A stretch of 64,000 nucleotides of DNA from Chloromonas sp. AAM2 (Eukaryota > Chlorophyta > Chlorophyceae > Chlamydomonadales > Chlamydomonadaceae), in contig QAXH01006586.1 of assembly GCA_004335635.1 (NCBI GenBank), forward strand, positions 34,540 through 98,539. Reading direction: 5' to 3'. Both the position numbers and the translations under genes were made by a program. Positions 39,623-51,200 of the stretch are shown here, piece by piece (position 1 is the first letter of the stretch; every line of letters begins with the position of its first letter). The notes below the pieces were generated by a model that was not told the origin of the DNA, searched no databases, and saw only the letters and a list, made by a program, of their open reading frames with translations.

Positions 39623-41285
39623 GATGCGAGCGAAAGGAATGAATGGAATAGATGGATGGATGGAAAGGATTAAGCATGAGGGCGCAATTGTTACATGGCA
39701 AATGTGTTGCAGTGCAAGGCTTTGTGCACGAACATGGAGCGGATTACTCAAGATCAGATTAAGGGTCTGAGAGAGAGAAAAGCAGTGTTAGTAGTAGTGA
39801 GAGCATTGCAATGCCCACGAGTGTGTGGACACTGTGTTGACAGTGAGAGAACTGTAGTAGAGAACAGGAGTAGATAGAGCAGTAACAGGGTTGGAATGCA
39901 AGTATCAAAACATATGAATCAAGAGTGCTGCACAATTACTGGCTATGTGTGTGCGTGACGTCAGCAACTTTTGAGCAGCAGTCGTGGGAGCCCGCAAGGT
40001 GTTGTAAGATCCAGGCACACGTGCCAAATGGAGGTGTGCACATGCTTCACATGGGCTGATCCATCAGAATGGTTTCATTGCTTCAGTCATGGCTGCAAGC
40101 GCTTCATTGGCCTGTTTGCAAAGGCCTTGCAAAGACATGTGATATGAACTCCAGTGGTGATTGGATGATTGCAGATTGTTGTATTCCGTCGAACCTCCAT
40201 GCCTACTTAGCTGCTGGCTTGTGTCATCTGCAGCGCACAGGAGCTGAATACAGGCTTAAGTGCCTGCTTGAGTTTGCATGCACATGCCTGGAACAAGGAA
40301 TTTCGTCTCAACTTTGCACAAGGCCTTTCCTGTCTGTCGCTGGGGAACTTGGATTTAATTTGGTAGTGACTCAACCCTGTCTGCAGGTGAATTTACTTGG
40401 CCAATTTACATGCGATTGATGAAATGGCGGGCCGTGTGCACATGACTTGTAACCAGGAAGCCCTGTGTACACAAGGCCGGCATTACATCAGAATAGCAGA
40501 TGCGCAGAAGGGAAGCACTTGAGGAAAGCACAAGAGGCTGCTAATTGTAAGCATGAACACGAGACACACTTGAGCAGTGTGCCAACGTGTAGAGCCTTTG
40601 GCACTGAGTTGTTCTCGTTTTTGTTCTTATAAACCAAATACAATGAGATTGAGTCAGGAGACGGTTGGAATGCTCGGCTTGAAGATTTGCCAGGACGAGA
40701 CGACAAGGAACAGCTGTCAGTCCTTAGATTCTCTGTGATACGTCACTGTGACAGCTGCTGTCCTCGTCAGCACGCCCCACGAAGGGGATTCAGACTGAGC
40801 TCAAGTGAACAAGCTTTCCGCACATGCTCTCCAGGTGGTCCAAGATAGCAAACCCAAGTGGCATCTTATTTGCGGAGGGGATCCAGGAAGCGTTCACCTG
40901 CTGTTTCAAAGTGCAATCCAAGCCACAATATCATCTACGACAGCTGCCGCCTCAGACCAGCCTGGCCCGATGGCATTGGATCAAGACGTTTGAAATAAGA
41001 TCGCCAGGTGGCCAACAACACACAAGCAGAGTAAGTCAACATTCAGGGCATTCAGGGCACTGGGTTTCAGGGTACTACGATCGCATTTGGTTTTCGTCGA
41101 CCTTCCCATCCATGTCTACGGCACTTAGCTTGGTCGCCGTGGAGTCAACCTAATCAGCCTCAGAGGTGCAATTCAGACAAGCGTCACGTCATAGATGCAT
41201 GGGTCAGCAAAACAGCAGAGTAGGGTGATGCAGTGTAACTGCGTCGTAACTGCAGTTCTTGAAGGTGCAATTCTAGGTCAGCGGC
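39623..41285. other. Intergenic, no supported gene
   Basis: This 1.7-kb stretch contains the SufS 3' UTR candidate (TGTAA at 40003) and possible 5' non-coding sequence of the next gene. Short open frames on both strands show no splice context or family resemblance. Confidence 0.6.
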
Positions 41286-43992
41286 ATGATCAAGCACCCC
41301 TTCGTCAACCAACAAGCACCAGCGATCATGCAGCATGTTTTGAAAGCGCCATGCGCAAGGTCCGGCGGCCATGGGACTTGTATGCACAACCCAAAAAGTC
41401 TGCCAGCAGCACAATCAAGAGCAAGAGCGCCCTTGGCACCAGCTCCCGACCATGCCTTGAACAGTTTAGTCTCCTTTATCCCCAATGGCCAAGGCACAGG
41501 AAACGGGTCTGCATCAGGCAGCTTACGCCGCATGCAAACGCCAAATGGCCGTGCAGCCAGGCCGCCAGCCCCTCTGCAATCTCCCGAGCATGTACAGCAA
41601 GTCTCACGCGCCCTTGGTCAAGGAAAGCAACAACAGACCGGCCGTCCAAGACCAGGCAAGCCCAGACCAGCACCTGCCCAGCAACCGAGTGCACATGATG
41701 AAGATGATGAAGATGAAGGAGAGAGCGTATTGGAGCTGGAGGGAGATGAATTGGTGCAGGACCCAGAGGTGCGGGTCTGTGAACAAGCAGCAGGGCACGC
41801 ATGGCCCGGACGAGAAGCAACCGACTTTACAGGCAATGGTGCAGGTGGACATGCTAGCGACAGGCAGTATACCACATCGCGGCAGGCTGCAGAGGTGCAG
41901 ACAACGCCGAATTGGACACAAATGCATGAGCAAGCATGTGAGATGCCGCATCAGCCGCATATGGGCATGCCACTCTCGGGTGTGAGTGTCCGTACCAGTT
42001 CACGTGTGAGCTGAGCCACATGCGTTGTGGGATCTACTGATGGTATACGGAAGCAAAACAGAGCTTTTTGTCTGCCGAGGCCTGCGTGTCTTCCAGATAC
42101 TGAGCGTTCTGGCACCTGAGACGAGATGGCAAGCAATTAACTGATAGAAATGATGTTAAGCTCACGTGCAGCGTGCTGTCCCAAGATACATTGATGTAGC
42201 CGCTGCAAAGATGCATTAGAAAATTGGCGAGAGAGACGACGACAAGTTGGCAAACGGTGTGCTTTCCCAGGCTGTATGCACCCTTTGCTCCGCTACACAT
42301 GCGCAGGAGATCGAGCGATTGGTCTTTGGTGGTCGTGACTTCTTGCAAGACGAGCCAGCGCCCCAAGGTGGGGCACAGTCACACAGCTTGGTGCTGTCAC
42401 ACCCATGCATATCAAGACCATGTTTCTTGTTTTGGCAGAGTAAGCTTGTGTTGTTTTCCCTTCAATTTCAGGCGCTTGACCAGGGTCTCAATCAGGACCT
42501 CTTCAGCACGTAGAGCGTGTGGACAGGCCAACACTGATATCTGGACTCCGGCTAAGTTGCTGAACTCTTGCTAGGCTCCTGGATAGGCAAAGCCTGATGA
42601 CGTTCTTACGTTGAGGTCATCATGATCTGAACTGGATGTGATGTGTTTGCCACAGCTGTCTCCAACCAGAGTAATTCTGGTTGCAGCCACATGCCCTGTT
42701 GCGGGCAACGCGCCAGCCTAGACACCCTCAGGAAGAGCGACACTGCATTGCCTTGGCACACGCTTTGGCAGGTGGGCAGCGTGATACAAGCAGTGGCAGT
42801 GGCAAGCGCAAGGGGCGCTTATCTCCTGAGGAGCAACAGCAAGCGGCTGTGGAGGCCTGCAAGGCTGCACTGACAGCTCACACTACACTGCCACCCCAGC
42901 TGGCTGACTTGGCGCTGTCAGCTGTTGCTGATGGTCTAGTGGCCGGTGATCCGGACTTTTTGATACAGGCCTTAGTACGCGTCCAATCAGTAGCAGCAGA
43001 AGCAGCAGCAGGACAGTCAGACTTGCAAGAAAGTACAGGACAGAAGCTGGGGGTTTTATCATTGGGCGGCTCGGACCAGGTGATAGCCGCACTGGAGAGG
43101 CTGCAGGCGGGACTGGGGCACGCGCATGGCGATGCGGGGCATGGGGGTGTGGGCTTGGAGCAAGCAATGGCAGCTGCGCTGCGTGTGCCAGGCGTCCTGC
43201 GGATCAGCCCTCAGGAGATAAGGTGCGTGGCTCCGGCGATTGCTACGTGCCCAGTATCATGGCCATATGGTACTAGGGTCAGGTATATTGCTTTGCACTC
43301 TTGTCAGTATGCTGCAGTCAATTATCCTCTTTGAATTCGAGAGCAGGACGTAAAAGTTGTGCGGCAAACGCTTTGGCGATCAAGGGTGTGGGCCACAGCC
43401 CACAGTTGCTAGGGTTGGGAACCACATATCAAGCAGCGCTGTGCTTGTGCTCGGCGGTCCTGCCCCGGGCTGCAGGGAGCGCATGCAAGCCCTGGTACCC
43501 CTGCTAGTGGACATCAAGCCTGAGCGCATGCCTGACGCCTGCTGCGAGTGAGTACGGCTTCTGACGGGCTTGCACAGGGCGTTATGCTCTGCTGGTTATC
43601 TGGTTGAGGCAGTCAAGGGAACGTAAAGCAGCACTCGTAGAAGTGCATGGCTGTCCACATGGGCTTCTCGTGGCAATGTGCTAAACCCATCACGTGCCGA
43701 CACGAGTCAAACGCGAGGGGCTGGCACTGCCAGACAGACCACCGGTCAGTTGCGCTCCATGTCTGGTAAGTTTAATGGCTTGTCATCATTGGCCTCAAAT
43801 AAAGAACCTGGCAGTTGGGCAGGGTGCACAGACAACAATTCATCCTGGTTTTGCCTGCGCAGGCACCCTGAAATCCTGGTTGCGCCACTGGAAGAAATCA
43901 GGAAGAAGCTTCTAGTTATGCGAAACACCACGGGCTTGACAGGGGAGTCTGCTCTGGAGCTGCTCACCCCCTACATGTTTGGTGGAATGTGA
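41286..43992 (+). CDS. mTERF-like helical-repeat protein with long disordered N-terminus
   Basis: The 3' exons are firm and in phase: 42687-43222, 43476-43547 and 43863-43992 (stop). They give tandem helix-turn-helix repeats typical of mTERF proteins: RVPGVLRISPQEIRERMQAL, then KPERMPDACCEHPEIL, then APLEEIRKKLLVMR, with the Pro in each repeat where the family has it. mTERF proteins bind organelle DNA or RNA and act in transcription, splicing or ribosome assembly. The 5' part is less certain: a long exon from ATG 41286 to about 41981, rich in Pro/Gln/Ala with an acidic run DEDDEDEGE, and a small exon 42307-42367 (EIERLVFGGRDFLQDE). At least one connecting exon near 42.4-42.6 kb is unresolved. 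Only about two or three repeats are visible, fewer than most plant mTERFs. It could be another helical-repeat family. Confidence 0.6.
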
Positions 43993-44008
43993 TGGACTGG
44001 AGGTGGTG

Positions 44009-44011
<3 letters not shown>

Positions 44012-44041
<30 letters not shown>
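44012..44041. repeat. TG dinucleotide microsatellite
   Basis: A run of about 14 TG units directly downstream of the mTERF-like stop codon. The interval 43993-45208 holds no other feature I can support. Confidence 0.9.
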
Positions 44042-45208
44042 AGAGCGATATGGATTGTTTTCTCCAGGCATACCGTTGACACGTGCCATTATCCTCAGAC
44101 CAACATGCTGCACCATCACAACAATTCTCACTTGTGCGTATCAAAAGCCAGTCTTTCTCCATGTGATTTGTTTTCGCACTCATGCATCACTATCACAAGC
44201 TGGCTTCATACACGTTTGGCATTGCTTTGTGTTACATCAGAAGCTCACTTCCCTTGCACCGCGAAGCCTGCGGCACTGCGTAACAATTCAATAAGGGTTA
44301 AGGATACCTGCTCCTCAGGCATCCAGGTTGTGCAACTCTATACTCCATCCAATTCTCAGTCGTACAAACATGCCACATAAGGCATTCATGGCAAACGTCA
44401 AGCGAAAGGGATCACGTCAGCCGGCATGCAAGTCTGGACACCGTGCAGCAACAGCAGCAGCGAGACATGTCACCGCTACAACAGGCTGAAGCAAATTCTA
44501 GAATGGTGCAGAATGTTGATGCATGGATTCAATGTGCATAGTGTAGTCGCTTGTAATCTACAAGTGGTACAGATTGACGCAAAAGCTGATTCAAACTGCA
44601 TTATCTACTCCACACATGCAAAACATTGCCAAAACTGTGAGCACTGGCAGCGCTCCTGTTGCTGGCCTGTTACCCAGTCCCACCAATACATCCTCTCTCT
44701 GCACGGGCCATACATGAGTTCGTACAAAGTCTGTACAGAGACCTTTAAAAGGTGCCTGCTGGAAGTGGTTACTTATCGTTATCCTTTTCACACAGAAGCA
44801 CTGTCTCCTACAAGCCGGCTCACATCCTCAAGATGGGCCAAAGCCATGACAAGTGAGTGTAGATGCAGGTCACAAAACAAATCTCAGGCACATGGGACAA
44901 GCAGTACCAAGTGTTGATTGGGTCACGTAAGTGTTGGTTGGTTCAGTCAGTTCCGCTCCTCCTCCAAGCCTGCCCTGGCAGGTAAGACCATTCCGGTGTC
45001 GCAACTGGAAAACCAGCCTCAGGCGTCCTTTGCCGCCAATGCTTTGTATGACTAGGTCGCCTTATGTATGTGCATTCCGAAACACCTGCCATGTGCAAGG
45101 CTTAGTATGGGTACCCTGTTGTCAAAGAAAACCCGCCCTGGTTAGGCCATATATTCTGTCTGCCATATTTTCTGCACGGGCGCTATGAAGTTGGTGCCTT
45201 GAATACTC

Positions 45209-48200
45209 TCACGCTGATGTCGGTGAGTGGCCCTTGGCTTGCCTGCGCTCCCTCACCTCTCTCGCCTTGCGCATGCATGCCGCCACGTCCAGCTTGCATG
45301 CCGCCAGCTGCTGAAACACACGGAGCACATCATCCGCGTCATGACAGTCGTCAAGCACACGCCGCCGCATGCTGCACACCACCGCCGTGACAAAGTAAAG
45401 GAACAGACCCAGGCTCTGCGACTCGCCAGGCCCACTGACCGTTGCCTCACCCCAGGTCGCACATGCATCCCCGGACCCCGCCTGATTGTCCGCCTCACCG
45501 ACATGCACGATCCCATCTGCACTGTGCCTGCACATGCCCAGCCTGGCTTCATCAGTGCCCGCCTCCCAGCGCACTGCTGTTTGGCTATCCCACATGATGC
45601 TTCCAGTTGACGCTGCGTGTGTGGGTGGGCGGCGATTGGTCGTGCGGGTCGCTGTGGCAAAGTCTCCATCGTCCAGCCCAGGCGCTTCGCCTGCACCTGA
45701 AGCAGCCACCACAGGCTTATGGGGTGCATCGTTTATCAGACTGGCTTGTTCACCGGTGCTGCTCACAGCGCCTGTAGTAGATTGATATGCGCCATTAGTC
45801 TGGTTAAGCGTTGGCTGTGGTGGTAGAGGTGGCTTGCTGTTTGGGCTGAATAGGTTGGCCAGGTTGCTTAGCAACGCCCTTGGTGCTGAAAACGCGGCGT
45901 GGGTGTCGCCTGATGCGGGGGCTTGGCCCTCCTGCGGTTGTGTCTGTACATTGGAAGGTGTGTTAGAGGTGCCCTGGCAGTCTGACTGCTGCACATGACT
46001 GGCTGCTGGAGTGTGAAGGCTACCTTGTGCCTGATTCAGCACAGACAATTCTGTCACACCTTCACCTGACACATTTTCTTGCTGTTGCTTGTCTTGTAAG
46101 TTTGTCTTGTCCAAGCTAGCTGCCAGCAAGCCCTGGCTAAACGAATGAGCATGCTGGTTACCATTCAATTGAGGGGACAGCAGGCTGGCTGTGGAATCGG
46201 CAGCTGACATGCCCGTCTGCCCTTCAGACGCTACAGCCTGTGCCGTGCAGACATCCATTGCTGCTGGTGCCGCGCCAACCCTCTCAACGATCGCCAAGGA
46301 TGAGTTGTCACCATCTTCCCCGGATAACGTCAAACCGTCACCACACGCATCACCTTGGTCATGCACTGGCGGCAGGAAATCTGCTGCCAACCCGTTGCCA
46401 CTGGCAGAGACAAGGTCAGCTGGAACAGCCACTGATTGAGCGCCTTTCACTTCTGCAGGTTCCAGCTCATATCTGGTGGATGTCTGCTCTTTGTCAGCTG
46501 GACAAGCAGAGGCTGCGGCTGCGGGCTGTGCACTGAAGGCTGCTCTGAATGCAGTGAGCTTGGCCATGAGCGATGAGGAAGGGCTGCCGTCAGTACCAGT
46601 ACTGGCCGTTGCGGCGGGTGCTGCATCGGCCAGGGGTGTGTCCGGGCCGGGACTGGGGGTGGCGCTGGCCGCTGGGCGCGACTCAGGCGAGGCAGAACCT
46701 GGATTTGCTTCTGCAGTAGCGGCTGGCCGGCTGGTGAGCTTTGACAGCCAGCTGGCACCAGTTGTAGTGGGTGCATCAGCTGCAGCTGCGTCAGTTGCCG
46801 GCTGGTCGGCTGGATTTTCTGCTGCAGCTGTGGCTGGTCGGCTGGTGAGCTTGGCCAGCCAGCCTGCACCAGATGTACTGGGTGCATCAGATACAGCTGC
46901 ATCATCTGCTGGCTTGCTGCCTGGCTTCGTTTCTGTTTCTGTGGCTGCACTTGGCCGGCTGGTAAGCTTTGCCAGCCAGCCACCAGTTGATGTTGTGTGT
47001 GGCTCAGCAGCGGAAGTTTCAGCTGCCGGCTGGCTGGTTGAGTCTGCCCCGGTGGTGGAGACAGGCCGGCTGGTAAGCCTGGTCAGCCAGCCCTCACCAG
47101 CTACACCAGTTGAGCTGGGGCCAGCCGCAGCTGCAGCAGCTGCCCCTGAATCTGCAACATCAGCAGACGGCCAGGTCCCTCCAAGCATGGCTAGCCAACC
47201 GCCACCAGTTGCACCGGCTGAGCCTTGGTCAGCCGGCGCTGGCAGCTGGCTGGCTGCTGCTTCAGGGTCAGCAGCAGCAGCAGCAGGCTGGCGGCTGAGC
47301 CTGGCCAGCCAGCTGCCACCAGCCACACCAGCGGCCGGTGGAGTGCTGGGTGCAGTGGGTGGTTCACTGCGTGTACTAGGCTGTGCCTCCTCCTTTTGCC
47401 CAGGGGCATTTCTCTTGAGCACACCCCAGCTGCTTAGTGACCACAACTTGCTAGAGGTTTCACCACTGCTGTTCAACACGTTGCCTGGCAGTTTCGACCC
47501 ACCACCATCACCGAGTGGTGCAGTTGACAACACCTGCGTCTGGCTGCCGCTATCGGCCGCCTGTCCGTTCGCCTTCATCGCCTCAGGGAAATCCCGGGGA
47601 GCCAGCGCGTGTTGAGCTGCGCTGGCAAATGCCGAGGTGGATGGCGCCGCTCTGCTGGCCAAGTCATGCTGTGCTTGGGCAGGGGCTCCAGTACCATCTG
47701 ATGGCTGGTGGCCATGATCAGTAGGTGAGGCCTGGTTGGGGCCAGGGAGAGGTGTGCTTGCTGTGCCATGGGCTGGGGGGGCCAGGGGAACGCTCCGTGC
47801 GCGCGGCAGCGGTCTGGGGCGTGTGTAGGCTGGGTGGGAGCACACCCAGTCGTCAGCCCAAAGCATCTCCCACAACTTGAGCGTCTGCAAGGACATGAAA
47901 TGCAAAACATCTCACGATTCATGATGCAGGCAGGCCATCACTTCAAGGACAGTGTATGTAAGGTCAGGTGTGGACGGCCTTGGGTGTGGCCTGGTGGGTT
48001 GAACCTGATGGCAAGCTCTGGGCCACCACAGCGCAAAGCAAGACGCCCGGCTGTCCATGCATGTGCCTGGCCTGCAGCAGTGATACCCCACCGTCACACA
48101 CCATCACACCATCACACCATCACACACACACACACACACACATGCCTCACCTGCTCCAGGGGCAGTTCCCTCCTCATGAGCACCACAATCATGCGGTACG

Positions 48201-51200
48201 CAAAGTGACATTCAATGGCGCCGACCTGCACACAGTCACAACACACACACACACACACACACTGCCAAGTTTGAGACTCTGGCCAGGGGGGGGGAGGGGT
48301 AAAAAAGTCCCTGACCCTATGTTCAACAATGGCCTCAGCTTTTTGAGAATTGGACCACTTTTGGAAACCACGCAGAAACGGCTCAGATTTGCATGAAAAG
48401 GGGCTCAATGGAAAGCTCTCGTCAAGGCCTATCCCCTGGACACCTCGGTTGCATAGTTCGCTTGAACATTGCCTCACTTATGGGTCATCAAAGCCCAGCC
48501 GGCCCGAACCGAACCCTGACCGCCACCCATGTCACAGTGGGGGGCATGCCAAAGGTGAACTTCACTTCCAAGGTATGCAAGCACGTCCCGCTCTGCATCC
48601 GACTTTGGATCGCTGCTTGCGTGACCTGCGGCCTGGCGCCACACGTGACGCAGACCACGCCAGCGCCGCCACCCCCCAGCCCATAACAAACCACCCACAA
48701 GGCCAATCTGGGAAATGAAGGTGGTTTTGGATAGATCTTAACGAGCACGAGCCACATCTTCAAAAGCCTTGAATTCGTTGTGATTGAGCTGTAAAACAAG
48801 AAATACTCAAAAAGGTCGAACAAGTAGCTTGGGCCTTTTGGAGGACTTTTATTCTACCCAGTCAACCTTCTCAGAATGACCTGAAGCCTTGGATTCGAGC
48901 TCCTTACACCGTCAGCATTCGTACAAGTAACCCCCCCTGCTCTGGGCCCTAGTAAGGTTGAAGAATCACAGTACACCTGCAATGCAGTGCAGTCGACTCA
49001 TCCAGCTGCCAAAAAACATACAACGCCACCACCATGCTCCCACATGTGCCCGATTAAAACCGTTGGAATGCCTTGCTGTTCATCCACCTGTCTCAGCTTG
49101 TAGTGCAGCGTTGCATCCTCTGCCTCCAGCAGCCCTGCCAGGGAACCCAGCTGGGAGAAGATGCCAGAGTCATCCGCTGAAAAGTTGCGCCGGACCTGCG
49201 CCCGCCAAAGGAACCGTCACACCTGTCGCATTGGCTTTATGCATACTGCGCTTTCAATGCTTGTGGTACAGGTTTGCTGCCCAAGCGTCATGATTCTCTT
49301 GAAGCAAAGCATGAGCATGATGCCCTCAAACGTCGCATGCAACATTTCAGATCAGTTACGACTTACAAGCAGTGACAACACCACACCTCAACCATGACAA
49401 TCAAGGTGACACAGCACAATGCATACTTGCATTCATGTGGTTCAGGTTTGGTGCCTGGGTGTGCTGTCATTTGTGCCACTTGCCTTGGCCATGAGGCTAG
49501 AAAAGCACCAGAAGGCAAGCGCATCATCCTCCATGACCAGCAGGAAGGGCAGGGCCAGGTCAGACATGCTGTGGTGCACGATCAAGGGGAGGCAGAGTGG
49601 GAGGAGCGACGGCGTGGAGGATGGGTAACAGTGGAGACGTGAGCCAAGGAAGCGCATGCTGGGTGCTGCCTGATTCTGGATAAATGCCAGGCCCAGATGG
49701 TGGGTTGGATTTATTCGTGGCCCACCAACTTCGCTCCTCTAATCCATTTACAAGGTGTTACATGTATGCCTAGATGTGCAGGTATACAGCAGAGCCCAAG
49801 TGTGCCTCGCGGTAAGCCTGTGGTTGTCCAGGGGTTGACTGTTCTGCCAATCATGAACAACAAGTAGCTACACCCTCAGCCATACGTCTGTGACGACAGA
49901 TGTCTTGCGTGGTGAGGCTCTGCTTGACCATGCGAGCCCTATCTACCCCACCCCCCCTTACCCTTGGCAGTAGCCCACCTCCGGGTCCCGCAGCGCGTAC
50001 GCCGACAGCATGTTGATGAGCCTAGCCACCTGCCGCTTCTGGTCCCCGCTGAAGTGACTCGAGTGGTCCAGCTGGCTGCGGGCCAGGCTGCTCAGCCACA
50101 GGCCCTGACAACACACGCACAGGGCACATGCCAGTCAGGCAGAGCACATGCCAGTAACGCATGGCACAGGCAGCCTGGTGACACATGTGCGGGTGCATGG
50201 CCGTCAACCAGCTCATGGGGATAAGGAACACACAAGTCAACGCTCAGGGCCTGGTGACACATGATATGGCGCCACCTCCTGAGAAGTACAATGCTCGGGC
50301 TGTGCCAGCGTCTGGTCACCATGTTCCCGGATCAAATCCACCAGAGAAGACAACACTCCCGTATCAGCCTGGCTCTCATTTCAAGCTCCACGCGAATGCC
50401 TTTACTGGCCCTCCACATGCTGAGCAGCAGGCTTGCCTTGCCCATCCCTTGAGTTAGCTCATCGCTTACTTTTGCCCAGTCCGAGTCTGCGGGCCTGTAG
50501 CGCTGGTAGATGGCATTATCCACCAGCGCTCCGCTGATCCAGCTGCTCACCGCATCCGCTGTGGTCAGACTGTGCTTCTGAAAGTCCGTCCTGCGGAGGG
50601 TGTCAGGGAGGGCACATGCATCGGGTGGCAAGGCATAGGAAGCAGGCGGCACATCCGGCAGGTGCACAGTGAAGCACGGGGCATAAGCAGGCCGCACACC
50701 CGGCAGGTGCACAGTGAAGCACGGAGCATTAGCAGGCCGCACACCCGGAAGGTGCACAGTGAAGCACGGAGCATTAGCAGGCGGCACACCCGGCAGGTGC
50801 ACAGTGAAGCACGGAGCATTAGCAGGCCGCACACCCGGCAGGTGCACAGTGAAGCCCGGAGCATTAGCAGGCCGCACACCCGGCAGGTGCCAGTGAAGCA
50901 CGGAGCATTAGCAGGCGGCACACCCGGCAGGTGCTCAGTGAAGCCCGGAGCATTAGCAGGCGGCACACCCGGCAGGTGCACAGGGAAGCACGGAGCATTA
51001 GCAGGCCGCACACCCGGCAGGTGCACAGTGAAGCACGGAGCATTAGCAGGCGGCACACCCGGCAGGTGCTCAGTGAAGCCCGGAGCATTAGCAGGCGGCA
51101 NNNNNNNNNNNNNNNNNNNNNNNNNNNNNNNNNNNNNNNNNNNNNNNNNNNNNNNNNNNNNNNNNNNNNNNNNNNNNNNNNNNNNNNNNNNNNNNNNAGG

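Noticed and set aside
46476..47615. A 379-codon plus-strand ORF
   Set aside because: It is the antisense shadow of the TBC insertion exon; the minus strand carries the TBC domain and the repeat motif.
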